64,000 bases of DNA from Corbicula japonica (lineage: Eukaryota; Mollusca; Bivalvia; Venerida; Cyrenidae): assembly GCA_038501625.1 (NCBI GenBank), contig JAZAYU010000010.1, positions 9,073,380 to 9,137,379 of the forward strand, given 5' to 3'. The notes beneath the pieces were generated by a model that was given only the letters and a program-made list of their open reading frames with translations, ran no database searches and was not told the origin of the DNA. A program made the translations under genes and the position numbers. Shown here piece by piece: positions 1-11,851 of this stretch (its first letter is position 1; each line of letters begins with the position of its first letter).

Positions 1-524
1 TGCCAAACATAACGATGGAATGTTTACTTTTACAAGGACCCTTAAGAATTATACAATACCAAATATATACTTCTAATAAAAATTGCACTTGATCCCGTAA
101 CTTGATCATTAAAATTCTGTTTTATTAAAACTTTAAATAAATATTGTTTAGTGAATTAGCAACAAGAATTTAAAGAAACAAAACATTTTATAAAAATGGC
201 ATTTTGTTAAAGAACTTATTCAGAAAATTAAAAAAAAATTTCTTCATCATTTAAAAAGAAAATTATAATACTCTTTAAAACATGATGAACTTTAGACCGA
301 AAATAATAGAATTTTGTAATTTTAACTATCTTTTTATAATAATGGTTTGTAAATACACAGCTATTTAAGCTGGAACAATTTAAAAGGATTTCATAATTTC
401 AAATTTTTCTTGATACATTCATGCCAATGAAATCACAGTAATTTCAGAAGTTTTAAAAATTATTTGTTTATTTTAACAAGACATGTAATTTACCCTTAGA
501 TTGTTTAGTGATTCAACCATCATT
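1..524. other. AT-rich sequence, no gene seen
   Basis: Very AT-rich with many short A and T runs. I see no open frame of useful length, no splice-bounded exon and no clear repeat. It could be intron of the - strand gene whose first visible exon lies at 3789-4375. Confidence 0.5.
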
Positions 525-715
525 TAATTCTTTACTCCATATATACACATTTATCACAAATACCAACAGTGTAGATCCAGATCAGATGGCACATTTTTGC
601 CATATCAGATCAGGATCTACATTGTTCGCTTTTTGATTCATTAGCAGAATTTATTCATCTTTAGTTTATTTCTGGCCAAGTTGTGACCAGAGCAGATTCA
701 GATCAGATTCATTTT
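525..715. repeat. TTAA-MITE, degenerate copy
   Basis: Diverged member of the TTAA-flanked MITE family described at 21852-22093. The first palindrome is recognisable (AGTGTAGATCCAGATCAG, then ATCAGGATCTACATTGTTCGC), followed by a worn second half. The terminal CCCTTTCCTCC is altered to CTTTACTCC. Confidence 0.6.
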
Positions 716-1244
716 TTCAACAGTGACTGAGACTTTTAGTCTTTCAAGCATTAGATTACATTATATAATTACAGTGAATGATGAAACATTAAATTTGTAA
801 AAATTCAATCTGAAATATTTTGTCAGCGGGCCAGTTTTTTCATAAGCAAAATTAATTTGTCACCTAAAGATTAAATCAAATTAAAAATATTTTTTTGTTC
901 GAACCAACCGCTGCTTAATCATCTGTCCCTTAATCTACTGAAATACAAAACCACGCCCGCCTTTCAAAACTCGTAAAATTAGGTGCATACTGAAATTTCA
1001 AATTTATCTTAAAATCTCATTTTCCATGCACACAGACAGGTAATTGTTACGTTACTGCCTGATTACAGAGATATTTCTGGCTAATGATTGTGTTAATTTT
1101 TATTGTACTAATAAAATGATTTTTTTCACTACATTAAGGGTGGTTTTATGGTTGAAAATGAGTGGAAAAAAAATTGAAGGACAGTCTGACTTGATCTGAA
1201 CAAAGAGCCATTGTTTACATTAAATATTTGGTTGTCAGGTTTTT
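716..1244. other. No gene seen
   Basis: AT-rich sequence without a supported exon or repeat. It separates two degenerate TTAA-MITE copies. Confidence 0.45.
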
Positions 1245-1497
1245 AGTCTATACTCCATAGATACATATTTTATCGCATGGCCTAACTGTTTAGATCCAGA
1301 TCATCTGTCACATCTATATTGTCTAAACAGGATCTTTACTGTTCATCTCTTGTTCAGAAATAACCTACTAAACATTTTTAGCAAATTGCGTTACTAAACT
1401 CCTGATCAGATAGCACGATAGCACAGATTGCAAGCTGATCTGGATCTTCACGGTTTGCCAATGGATAACAGCCATATCCCAAAGCGTAAAGGGTTAA
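1245..1497. repeat. TTAA-MITE, degenerate copy
   Basis: Starts with TACTCCATAGATACA and ends with AAAGGGTTAA. The internal pair of imperfect palindromes containing AGATCCAGATC and CTGATCTGGATCT is still readable. Heavily mutated compared with copies near 20-22 kb. Confidence 0.65.
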
Positions 1498-1736
1498 ATA
1501 TAATACATTAAGGAAGGTTTCTAAGATCCCCTCTTAAAATTCTATTCTGTTTAGTTCAGCCCATTGTTTTCTTGTTTAGGGCAAACCCATTCTTTTATCT
1601 GGGGACCATACGCCGCTGAACATGGAATGGTATTAATCTGAAAATACCGCATTGAAGGTTCCATGTTCACCGCCATATGCATACCATCGTTTGGGATTGA
1701 TCAAAATTGTACTGTTTATTGGTGTAAATATTGAAT

Positions 1737-1820
1737 TGCGCTCAACCCAGGGCTAGGCTGCGTGGGCAGTAATAAGCATTTCCATTACTGCCCATGAACA
1801 GGCGCAATCAAACCAAGCCT
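1737..1820. repeat. Short dispersed repeat (CCATTACTGCCC family), copy 1
   Basis: About 84 bp, beginning GCGCTCAACCCAGGGCTAGG and holding the inverted pair GGGCAGTAAT / ATTACTGCCC around a short loop, then GGCGCAATCAAACCAAGCC. Diverged copies occur at 17368-17455 and 58561-58646. Probably a very short non-autonomous mobile element; class unknown. Confidence 0.5.
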
Positions 1821-2583
1821 TCAATAGTTTCATATTTGTCATGGTGGAGGGTCTTCAAAGTTCCCTTTTCATCTATTTAACTTTAGTAGCTGTTACAACA
1901 TGTGATATCACACCCATGGTAAGTATCCATCAAATCAAAGTATTGGCCTTGGTAGAGAAGTAAAATTCTGGTTTCAGGTTCTCCTTATGTCTCATACTGA
2001 TTGAGGAACCAATGAAATACCGTATGTATAGTTTGAACTGCAGTGACAATAACACCAATCACAAGCTCAGCCCAGTCTGAAAATGACATTTTCAGGCAGG
2101 CATAAACTCGCATAGTCCAAAACTGTATCTTGAAGAAAAAAATGTATATGTTTTTTGCCAGTAATTATTTTGACATGACTTGACTTGATTATTCTTATAA
2201 GAAAAAAAAAAGATATTAAATGGTTTGATTTTGCTGGGGTTCTGAATTTCTCTCACTTTCCCTAGTAAGACTGTACTGAAAATTCTATACTTTGCCTAAG
2301 TTACGAAACTGATATAAAAATTAAGTTCTCAACTGAATTTTGTTAAGGAACAGACTTTCAAAGAAAACTGTGTAAGAGGAAGTATTTTATAAATTGAAAA
2401 TAATGTACTTGAAACAAGTTGACAAAAAAAAGAGGGAGGTAACTTTATAGATTGAAAGATGAAAGTTTATATATTTTTTTGAAACAATACTTTTCAAAAA
2501 TATTAAACTAACAAGAAAACAAACTGTCATTGAAATTTTAACAATTTGGCCAGAAATTCCTCATCAGAGGTGTAAGGGACTTT
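1821..2583. other. No gene seen
   Basis: AT-rich sequence with homopolymer runs; no exon, RNA gene or recognisable repeat found. Confidence 0.45.
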
Positions 2584-2619
2584 ACAACAACAACAACAAC
2601 AACAACAACAAAAACAACA
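2584..2619. repeat. (CAA)n microsatellite
   Basis: About nine uninterrupted CAA triplets followed by an imperfect AAAAACAACAG tail. Simple sequence repeat with no coding context. Confidence 0.95.
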
Positions 2620-3039
2620 GGAAAATCCTGGCTTACTAAAACAGTTAGCTCGAAGTTAGCGGGAAGAAACTGTGAGACTTGAAATTACAGTTTTCAAAGC
2701 ATTCTGAATTCTCACCATCAAAAAAAAGCAATTCAGAATATAATAAATTTTCAAATACTTGAAAAATTAATTTTGACTGTCTATGGCCCGTAAATTTGCA
2801 AAATTACAAACTACATAACCACTTCACAAGTAAATAATACTTGAACAAAGCCTGAAGAAGCCTATATCCAGATCCATCAAAATACAAAGAAAAGTAAATC
2901 AGAATGAGGAACACAAAGAAATTATTCATAGCAGAGGCTACCCCCACCAAAAAAGATTTTTTATGTCTTTTATCAAATTGATAGAGCATGAATACAAGTA
3001 TTGTGATGTACATTGCATACAGCTCCAATAAATTAACAG

Positions 3040-3208
3040 AAACTTTAACATTCTTATTTCAAACTAAGTTCTTTATTTTTTTTAAAGCCCTGATGTAAGC
3101 GAAAAAAAATGTTTGAATTATTAAAAGAATCTTTAATATTCTTATTTCAAATTAATTTTACTTTTTTTCTAAAGCCCTGATTGAAGCAAAAAAAAATTTC
3201 GATTAAAT
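3040..3208. repeat. Tandem duplication, ~88 bp unit
   Basis: Two adjacent diverged copies about 88 bp apart, each running from TTCTTATTTCAAA through a T-rich stretch to AAAGCCCTGATG (second copy AAAGCCCTGATTG) and an A run. A local tandem duplication in noncoding DNA. Confidence 0.7.
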
Positions 3209-3307
3209 TTGTGTAACATTGATATTGCATAGCATGCTGGTAACTTTTCATGAATACTGAAACTTTATATGGGTGATCTGTTAAGACTTGAAGCTGATTA
3301 CAAGTTT

Positions 3308-3709
3308 GACCCTTCACTCCATGGATACAACTAATATCCCATGTGCGACCAGTAAAGATCTAGATCAGCCTTTACATTCCTGTCACTTTTGAATTCATTA
3401 AGTTAAAATTTAATCTGGATCTTCAAAAATATTATCTGACATTTTTGACAGGATTGCAGAACAATAAAGAGCCAGACCGGACTTCACAAATGAGCAGGCT
3501 GATCTGGATCTTTGTGCCAAAGGTTATAAAAAAGAGCATGGAAACCAGTCTCAAATCTCAAGCATCTGATTGGCTGAAATGACGACCAGTCGCCATTTCA
3601 GCCAATCTGATGCTTGAGATTTGAGACTCAATTCCAATCTCAGCTTTATAACCTTCAGGCCTCAGGTCACAAATGAGGTATGAGCCATATCAACCGAGTA
3701 AAGAGTTAA
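3308..3709. repeat. TTAA-MITE, degenerate, split by a hairpin MITE
   Basis: Begins near CCCTTCACTCCATGG and ends AAAGAGTTAA. The 5' two thirds (AAAGATCTAGATCAG...CTGATCTGGATCT) is continuous to about 3515. The end of the second palindrome is interrupted by the hairpin element at 3516-3661 and resumes at AGGTCACAAATGAG. This is one of two nested arrangements of the same two families in the window. Confidence 0.6.
3516..3661. mobile_element. Hairpin MITE (AAGGTTATAAA family), copy 1
   Basis: Near-perfect fold-back of about 146 bp: AGGTTATAAAAAAGAGCATGG at the left pairs with CAGCTTTATAACCT at the right. The arms share CTCAAATCTCAAGCATC / GATGCTTGAGATTTGAG and meet at CGACCAGTCGCC. No open frame. 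Sits inside a degenerate TTAA-MITE; its target duplication is not clear. Confidence 0.85.
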
Positions 3710-3788
3710 ACACTTGTTAAAGCAACTAGTATTTATAATAATGTTTTCAGATAGTTTGGGCCACAAATTAATTATGTTTTCCACTTAC

Positions 3789-4375
3789 CTTTCATGAAAA
3801 CTTGAATAGTCTAGAACATTTGGTGAATATGTATATTTGAAGCCGAGATCAAGAAAATTTGATTTTTTGCTACTATGTGTATATCCTGCAACTTCCGAGT
3901 CTAAATTTGAGCTCTCTGGTGAGAGGGTCAAAGAATGTCCCACTCTTGTTTTGAATTCCTGAAGACTCAAGTTGTTGTTGTTCCTAGCTATTTGGATTTG
4001 ATTCTGAGCTTGCGAAGGCAAATTTGTAGGAGAAGTACTATTGGTAAAGTCTACTTGAAATTCCTGAGTATATTTACTACTGCTTTCATCATTTGATGAG
4101 GACGGTGAATATCTATTATGAATTTTAGCACCAATACAAACAAACGCTGTGGCAAGACTGTATTTTTGTCCCTGAACTCGTAACTGATAATCTCGGCTGT
4201 ATATACGACTAGGCACTGAAGTAGTTATGCTGCCAGAACTTGAAATTGACCGCTCGCGTTCCCGTTTTTTGCGACCTGGCCCCGGTCCCTGAGGATTGGA
4301 TCCGGCATTTAGGCCAGGGGGTAAAGGAGGCCTGGAAGCCACCTCTGTGCCCATTAGATTCACACAGTCAATCAA
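3789..4375 (-). CDS. 5' coding exon of a protein-coding gene, product unknown
   Basis: Open from an ATG at 4375 for 195 codons plus two bases, then a strong donor (AAAG|GTAAGTGG read on the - strand), so the gene would continue left of 3789 in phase 2. The peptide is hydrophilic and low-complexity: a proline/glycine-rich start (ASRPPLPPGLN), a basic patch (GRKKRERERS) at about residues 34-43, then serine-, asparagine- and glutamine-rich stretches. One more ordered segment (YSRDYQLRVQGQKYSLATAF) lies around residues 58-78. No signal peptide or membrane segment. A second in-frame ATG (MGTEV) lies eight codons in. Local GC is higher than the flanks, supporting real coding. I do not recognise the family; it reads like the disordered N-terminus of a regulatory or scaffold protein (inference). 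The exact start is uncertain. Confidence 0.72.
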
Positions 4376-5450
4376 ATTTGATTCTTTAATCTCTCCCGCA
4401 ATTATTCAGAATAATGTACAGTTTAATTCCTTCATTCTCCATCCATTTAAAAAAAACACTTAACAGAGATATTACACGGACAATAACATTCTTTACCCCC
4501 ACAGGCTTCTTCATGTAAAATTACAATCACAATAATAAAACACATTTATCATTTATGTCCTTAAAGCAATCACGCTTTGGATTCCAAATTGGAAGCAGAA
4601 GTATAATTTATGCTGACAGTAATTCATAAAATTTTTAAATATACTTCTTCAATATCACAAATCAACAACAAAGATCACTTTTAAATTAAAAATTGATTCG
4701 CATTATTTATAATGTAAAATCCACTTGTTTGAATATATTGCACCCTAATTCGTTCAATCTTTCATAAAAGTCACTCTAAGTCGACTCAATGATAACTGAC
4801 CACTGCCGTCTTATCAATGAAACCAAAATTAGGTAAATATCCTTGTATACAAATGGCAAACACCACCAAACTAACCTAACAACTCTGTTAACTTAAAATG
4901 TATCGGCCCATAAAACATTGCACCTGATAAAGCCGTGAAAAATTCAATAACGATATAGTATTATGATTTTTTTTCAGGGAAGGGAGTAATTTGCTATGAC
5001 GATGACAGTGGCTTCAAATGATGCGAAACGCTTATTTAAATTTGAGAAATAAAACCGTTATTGGTCAAACGTCATACTAACCGCTTTGACTATCTTTTTA
5101 TTGACAATTTCAAAGATAACTAAAGCTGGCATGAATATTCAAGAGGACAATAACTAGGGGTTGAGAAGATGTTATACATGTTAAGTGGCCGATAAAAACG
5201 CTGGTAAAGATGGGAATACTCTTGTCCGATAGCAAAAGATGGCCAGTTAATATCGGATTGAGGCACATAAAGTTTTACAATCTAACAAATAAAGATTGAA
5301 TCTACATTTGAAGGTGAATTTATAGCGAACTAAAACTTAACTTTACATCTATCATCAATATACCCATGAACATGTTTCCAGCAATCCCTATGAGAGCTAT
5401 AAATTGTACAATACCATATCTCATTTAGAAATATGAATGAGATAGTCTTT
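4376..5450. other. Upstream region of the - strand gene
   Basis: Lies 5' of the exon at 3789-4375 and would hold its 5' UTR and promoter. No convincing splice acceptor (pyrimidine tract plus AG) occurs just upstream of the ATG, so the exon is more likely first than internal. No repeat was identified. Confidence 0.3.
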
Positions 5451-5688
5451 TTAAACCCTTTCCTCCATATATACACATCTTTACACATGTGCAACCAGTG
5501 TAGATCCAGATCAGCCAGCACATCCGTGCCGTCTGATGAGGATCTGCACAGGTCACATTTTGGTCAAAAATAACCTACTGAATAAAAAAGCAAACAGTTA
5601 AGATCCTGATCAGACGGATGTGCCGGCCAATCTGGGTCTGAACTGTTCACCCATGCAATAAAGGTGTATCTTTGGAGGAAAGAGTTAA
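5451..5688. repeat. TTAA-MITE copy
   Basis: About 238 bp from AAACCCTTTCCTCCATA to GGAGGAAAGAGTTAA, with both internal palindromes present (GTGTAGATCCAGATCAGCC...; GATCCTGATCAGACGG...). Fairly well preserved. Confidence 0.85.
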
Positions 5689-6717
5689 GCTTTGACTCAA
5701 GGCTTCAAGCCCAAACTTGGCTTTCTGCAATTAGATAGAAACAACATTTATGAACAACTTTTTTTGCAAAATTCATTCCTTTTAATGAATACATAAAAGC
5801 GTCTCCAGCATTAAATATTTCTATAGATAAGGTATTCCTTAGACATTTTCAAGTCCAGTAGGCAGTAACTTCACCCTGTTACTCAAAAAGTAATTGCAGA
5901 CATGAAACCTTTCTGTACAAATTTAAATAAGATGATTTTTTTATTTTGAAAAATTTGTATTGAAAGTCTTTTTAAACAGTGATATTAGCATATTAGCATA
6001 GGATGCTAGATTCAGCCATGAACATAATTTAGGTTTAACTATAAATATAACTTTAATATTTTTAAGTTAAACCTTCAAAAAAATCTTCAATATAATTATC
6101 TAAAAGTTTTGTCAAATATTTATTTGGAGCAAAGACAACAATTCTTCAAGACTGCAATTGCTTATTTTCAAAATAACCTCCCTTAAGCAATACATTTTCA
6201 TTTTGCTTACTTTTCTTATATAAAATTCTTGGATATTTCTTTTTACTGTTAATTTGTCATGTACTTCTATGAATTTTAAATTAGTATGGTATATTAATGA
6301 CCTGTTGTTTTGAATCCGAACCCATTTAAATCTTATTTTCATAATGTAATATAACCACTATTACTTTGTTACTTTTTAAATTTTTGTCATTTTTACAGAT
6401 GTTATATAGACCACTTTAAAGACACTTTATTGCACCTTCTAATGTTTTATAACACTAGAATATTTCCTTTATAACTTATTTAAGACAATAAAAGAGTTAC
6501 ACCACAATAAAATAAAAGTGATTGGTTCTTTTCTACAATTACATTAGTTAACCGAAAATATTTATAGTGCTTATTTTTCTACTTCCATAATATATCAACT
6601 ATGAATGACAGAATGAAAAAAAGTAAGACAAACATGTCCACATAAACAATCAGAGGTGTTTAAATTTTGTGGTTTTAACTACATTGTCTATCTTCCCGAC
6701 AAAAAGCCATAACAATA
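5689..6717. other. No gene seen
   Basis: AT-rich. Short chance open frames only; no splice-bounded exon or recognised repeat. Confidence 0.4.
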
Positions 6718-6954
6718 TTAACCCTTTCCTCCATAGACACACTTTTATTGCATCCAAGGACGAACAGTGTAGATCCAGATCAGCCAGCACATCCATGCTG
6801 TCTGATCAGGATCTGCACTGTTCCCTTTATGATTTGTTAGGTTATTTCTGACCAAAATGCAGATCCTGATCAGACGGCACAGATGTGCCAGCTGATCTGG
6901 ATCTACAGTGGTCGCACATGCATAAAAATGCATATATATGGAGGAAAGGGTTAA
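6718..6954. repeat. TTAA-MITE copy, intact ends
   Basis: TTAACCCTTTCCTCCATAG at the left and TATGGAGGAAAGGGTTAA at the right, 237 bp. Both internal palindromes are complete. TTAA flanks both sides. Confidence 0.9.
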
Positions 6955-6991
6955 TGCTGCAGGTGTTCAGTTACAGTGTTTGACACTATAA

Positions 6992-7195
6992 ATACTCCTT
7001 GAGTATGGCTTATATCCCATGTGCATCCAGTGTAGATCTGCCTAAGCCTGCACATCTGTGCAAACTGATCAGGATTAAAGTTCGCTCCTTGGTCAGAAAT
7101 AACCTAATGATTCCAAAAGCAACGTTAGTGCAGATCCTCGGGTCTGACTGACTGCATATTCCTGGGATATGATATGTATCTGTAGAGGAAAATGT
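6992..7195. repeat. TTAA-MITE, degenerate copy
   Basis: Recognisable motifs CCAGTGTAGATCTG, CTGATCAGGATTA, GGTCAGAAATAACCTAATGA and GTGCAGATCCT, but ends eroded. Lies between two better copies, giving three in succession from 6.7 to 7.45 kb. Confidence 0.6.
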
Positions 7196-7213
7196 TCCTG
7201 AACATTAGCAATC

Positions 7214-7452
7214 TTAACTCTTCATATATAGGCATATATCACATGGAATGATCAGTGCAAATCCAGATCAGCTGGCACATTAGTGCCATCTGATCAGGAT
7301 CTACATTGTTCACTTCTTGATTCATAAGGTAATTCTGACCTAAAAGCAAACAGTGTTAATCATGATCAGATGCCAAGGATGTGCCAGCTGATCTGGATCT
7401 ACACTGCTTGCACATGCAATATAATCTGTATCATAATGGAGTAAAAGGTTAA
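7214..7452. repeat. TTAA-MITE copy
   Basis: TTAACTCTTCATATATAGG at the left and GGAGTAAAAGGTTAA at the right. The two internal palindromes are well aligned (CAAATCCAGATCAGCTGGCA and CAGCTGATCTGGATCTACAC). Confidence 0.8.
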
Positions 7453-7523
7453 AGATTGCCCAACTACCCAAGAGTAAAATTTGAAAATAAAACGCCACAA
7501 AATAAAGTGACTAATGAAACAGG

Positions 7524-7668
7524 GGCTGAAGGTTATAAAACTGAGATTGGAAACCAGTCTCAAATCTCAAGCATCTGATTGGCTGAAATGGCGACCAGTC
7601 GCCATTTCAGCCAATCAGATGCTTGAGGTCCGAGACTGGTTTCTAATCTCAGCTTTATAACCTTGGGC
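7524..7668. mobile_element. Hairpin MITE (AAGGTTATAAA family), copy 2
   Basis: 145 bp fold-back, flanked by a 5 bp direct repeat ACAGG (7519-7523 and 7669-7673) that looks like a target-site duplication. Starts GGCTGAAGGTTATAAAACTG and ends TTATAACCTTGGGC. Relative to the other copies it is inserted in the opposite orientation, since the GGCT and GCCC ends are swapped. Noncoding. Confidence 0.88.
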
Positions 7669-8104
7669 ACAGGACAGCTTCGGTAATATATCCATCTCTT
7701 TACGAACTCGGCCTTGTTTGCTAACTTGCAACCTTACTTGCTTGATTATATTTATTTATACAAATTTTTCTGAAATATGCAATGCAAGCACTTGAACTTA
7801 AAGGAAATTAAAAAATTTAATAAACGATAACTAGCATTAAGTAAAAATCTGCTACTTTAAAAAACAAACAGTCCTTTCACCATCTGTTAGTTTTTTCCTT
7901 TTATTGCGCAAGAAGTTCAAAGCATAGTTAATCTGAATTTTTTTTATTACAGGCTTTAAATTAGGAATGTCGAGTGTCAATCTGAAAATTCTCTGTCGAA
8001 TTGTGTGCTTGACTGTCGTTTTATTTCATGTTGGTTTTATTTTTTGCGTATTTTAAACCAGTCAGAATTAAAATGAAAATTCAAATCCCAACCATCCTTA
8101 ATCA

Positions 8105-8331
8105 TTAAACCTTTCGCTCCATATTTACAGATTTTTCTGAATATGATTTAGATCCAGATCCTCTGGCACATTGATGTCATCTGATCTGGATCTACATTAG
8201 TAGCTTCTTGGTCAGAAATACCCTTATGAATATAAATAGTTCAGAGCGTATGACACAGATTTGCTGGCTGAATTTAAATCTACACTGTTCGCTCATGCCA
8301 TAGAGTTGCACATTAGGAGTAAAGAGTTCAA
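8105..8331. repeat. TTAA-MITE, degenerate copy
   Basis: TTAAACCTTTCGCTCCATA to TAGGAGTAAAGAGTTC. Internal palindromes partly eroded (TTAGATCCAGATCCTCTGGC; CTGATCTGGATCTACA). Confidence 0.7.
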
Positions 8332-10071
8332 ATGAAAAATTTATTGGAAAATGTGGTAAAACTGACCGACATGAAATAGAAGCTTATCATTCCTTTCCAG
8401 TTCTAAAGTAAGCTAAAATGGCAAAAATAGCCGTTTTCCAATAAAACTATGGTCCTTTCTTTAACTGGTTGTCAAGAACACAAGAGTCAAAGATAGTCAC
8501 CTAGGCTAGTGTTTACATTTCTGTCATGTTAAATATTAGTTATGCAACATCTTCTTATTTTGTAAAGTCTTTTATCAAACAATCTACTGCACTGTATCAG
8601 CAAAGGACCCGACACAGGGTTAATTATCAAAGAGATTTTCACCAATGAATATTTTGATATCAAAGAGAAATTAAGTAAATACCCCATTGACTAAGTTGTC
8701 TTGCATATTTGCTCAAACAGTATTTTATTTGCACTGTTTTCCCAGTGTCAATGCATTTTCATTGATTTAATTTGAAATGTTTTCAAATGCGAGGCAGTTA
8801 AGTGCCAATATATGTATTTAAATGCAGATACAACTAGTTATTGAACAACAGTACTCTTTGTAACCAGAGAGATGAGACAGAATGAAGTTTCCGCATGATA
8901 ACAAGGTAACTTGGAACTGAAAAAACAACACAAGTTTTCTATTAAAAATTAATAGCATTGGAATGTTAAGGGAGACAACTGCAACAGCCCACAAAATAGT
9001 ACTTGCAGAGTTAAACTTCCTAATTAGTTGAATCTACATTGTCAATTGGGAAACAGCTTAAGACTTATTTTCCATAATATTTTAAAAATACAACTAGTTT
9101 TTATCTTATGAGGTGTCATAACATTTTGAGAGCATTCTTTCATATTCTGTAACAGTGGCATAAAATTTGTTATTTAACAAACATTATTAAAAGACATATT
9201 AGGTCAACTAAGCTCAAAGGAATTTTGAAAATTTGCATCATTCAAGATTCTATCAAGAATAATTGAATTTCACTAATAAAAATGTTCATGGTAGATTGGA
9301 GTCTTAAAACTCTAGCTTGACTGCACCCTGGTCTTAGGTATATGATCTCTGGCACAGGGACAAGATACAAATAACTGTTTTGTGCTGAAATCCATTAGCT
9401 CAAATTTACGATAATTTATTATCATAATGTTAATTAAAATATGCTCAAGACATTTGTCCATGCTCTAAATAATCACATTAATAATCCCATGGGAAATAAA
9501 ATAATTACGTGTACCACTTTACCTTACAAACACTTACAAAAGTTATAGCGTTCTTTGCGAGTTTTAGCATTTTTATAACATCGAAAATTTAACAGAATTA
9601 TTATTCATACCCGTCTATGATAAGCATTTTACTGATAACTTGATGACTAAAAAATGGTAAATAAAAATTTGCTGAAGGCAATAAACTGACAACTTTGCCA
9701 TCAGTGTCTGAAGAATTTAACCAACAACTTTCATACAAAAGCTCTAAGCAATAACTGACAACTTTCCAATCTGAAAACAATCTTGTAAAAACTCAGAGCA
9801 ATTACTAACAACTTTACCACAGGAGCTCAAAAAAAACCTAACAAGTATCGAAAATGAAAATGGTCATGAAAATAATGAGAATGTTCTCACAAAAATTAGC
9901 ATAAGAGATGAATTTAACATAATAGCCCTAAGAACCCTTCCCCTCAGCCTGCCCCTTCCACCTCCCTGTCCAAAAAGTGACTGGGTTTCAAAACTCTCCC
10001 TTTTGAGTATAGCTCACAGGGTTGTTTTAAAGCTAGTAGTTGAATACAAACTTTGACCTTCTAAGCTAATT
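8332..10071. other. No gene seen
   Basis: 1.7 kb of AT-rich DNA. No splice-bounded exon, RNA gene or repeat that I can support. Confidence 0.4.
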
Positions 10072-10267
10072 TTAACACCATGGCAAAGGCTTTATGCAAC
10101 TGGTGACCAGTGAAGATCCAGATAAGCTGTCTGACTATAATTTACACTGTTTGCTTTTAGATTCATTTGGTTATTTCTGACCAAGAACAGAACAGTATAG
10201 ATCCAAATCAGACGGCATGTGATAACACCGATGTGATAAAAGGCGTATCCATGGAATTAAGTGTTAA
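10072..10267. repeat. TTAA-MITE, degenerate and shortened copy
   Basis: TTAACACCATGGC to ATGGAATTAAGTGTTAA. Keeps AGTGAAGATCCAGAT, the GGTTATTTCTGACCAAGAA linker and AGTATAGATCCAAATCAGACGG. The second palindrome is truncated. Confidence 0.55.
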
Positions 10268-10849
10268 AGTTTATTTTAGGAACTTATATTTATTGATAGT
10301 ATAAAATATTAATTGTAATTTATTGAATAACTGCAAAAGTGAGTTCTTTTGAAAGTAAATACTTGTAATACAATATGGTACGCCTCATAAATGACACTTC
10401 AACGAATAAGTCATCAGCTGAAAGCAGATGTCGTCTATTGTTGATAGGTAACTCAATAATATGATTAATATTGTGCACATGTCTATTGCATTTTAACCCT
10501 TTACTTTTGGCTGATTGTGAATCCACTAAAATGAGGTGAAAATGACTTTTCAGATTTAGCACATAGAGGAACCCTGGATAAGAATTATATTTTATTTTAA
10601 ATATGTTTTTTCCCAAGCTCAGAATATGGTGGGGTCAAATGTGGGAAAAAACTTAGTTGCTTACGTCAAAATGCAAGAATCTGCATACAGATCTATTGAT
10701 AATTGAAACCCCTGAGGTGGGAAATCAAGTCAGTGGTTAATTTGCAAGTTTATTCTACACTGATATAAATTTGTCTTAAAAAAGTGAGATTGTTTTTTTG
10801 GTTACCTTGGGAAAACTAGGTAATTTTAACATTAAAAATACTGGTTTCC

Positions 10850-11132
10850 CTAGGCTATGTGGTAGTATTGATAAATCAAATAAATTTCAACAATTTTGAG
10901 CAACAAAAGCTTTTCCAAAATTGAAGGTGCTGCATTATTCATTTCATATCTGGGACCTACTAAATATATCTGGGCGGTCTTAAAGCTTGGCCGTTTGTCT
11001 CTGACTGCAGGCCTTATAGTCTGCATGTCCCATCTGTTTAGTTCATTAATCTGGGCCAAATCACCCGGCCATATTGTCTGCATATCATTGAAGCTTAGGA
11101 AGCTAATTTCAGCTATTCTTGCAAACAAATAA
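10850..11132 (-). other. Possible exon or mobile-element fragment, both strands open
   Basis: A GC-richer island in AT-rich DNA that is open for 92 codons on the - strand and 78 on the + strand. On the - strand a pyrimidine-rich acceptor-like TTTGTTTGCAAG precedes it, and the peptide has a repeated motif (NDMQTIWPGD, then WDMQTIRPAV) ending in NNAAPSILEKLLLLKIVEI. The repeated ATGCAGAC..ATA.GGCC at DNA level suggests an old internal duplication. I cannot name a family. It may be part of a repeat rather than a host exon. Confidence 0.3.
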
Positions 11133-11851
11133 AACTATTTACCTTGTAAAGACCTGTAAATCTGGATGGTGTAATTGCCGGTGTGATACGGAACATTGTT
11201 TTCCAAAGTGCTTGAACATGTTGAAGTTGAAGTGTCTATCTTTACATCCTCACCAGAAAATGTAAACAATATTCAGATGTGTGTTCATGCAGCTGGTTGA
11301 TACAAATCATCAAATGCAAAATATGCCAAACTTTTATAGTAAAGTTGATTGCACATTTATGCATACAATGACTGCCCTCATGCAATTTTAGGAATACAGT
11401 TGAAACAGTTTCAAAACTCTTCCTGACCTTTCGGAAATTACACAGTGTCTGTAATAAATTTTTGTCGATGTTTGTGTTTAAATTTTGTAATCCTTCCAGG
11501 ATTTCGCGGAGTCAAGTTAATTCCACTTCCAAAAAAAACACATTTGGCATCATTTTCATGATTTTCACAATTAAAATTCGCACAAAACATTAGCTAGACA
11601 GCCCATAGAGCGCTCTTTTTGTTGAAACAAAATCTTCGAAAATGTTTAATGTTTTAGGTAAACACAATTGAGGGGAGATCACTGGAGGTGTGTGTAGTTT
11701 GGGCTAAACCCCATACGTCTTACGTAACAAAACGTAAAACTGTCGACACATTATATATTTTGAATAAATCAAAAATACATCCCTCAAAATACTGAAACAC
11801 TTCAACATTTTTGCAATGTGTCTGCGTTCAGAATATTGCCATTTGACGGTG
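11133..11851. other. No gene seen
   Basis: No supported exon or repeat. Moderately AT-rich. Confidence 0.35.
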
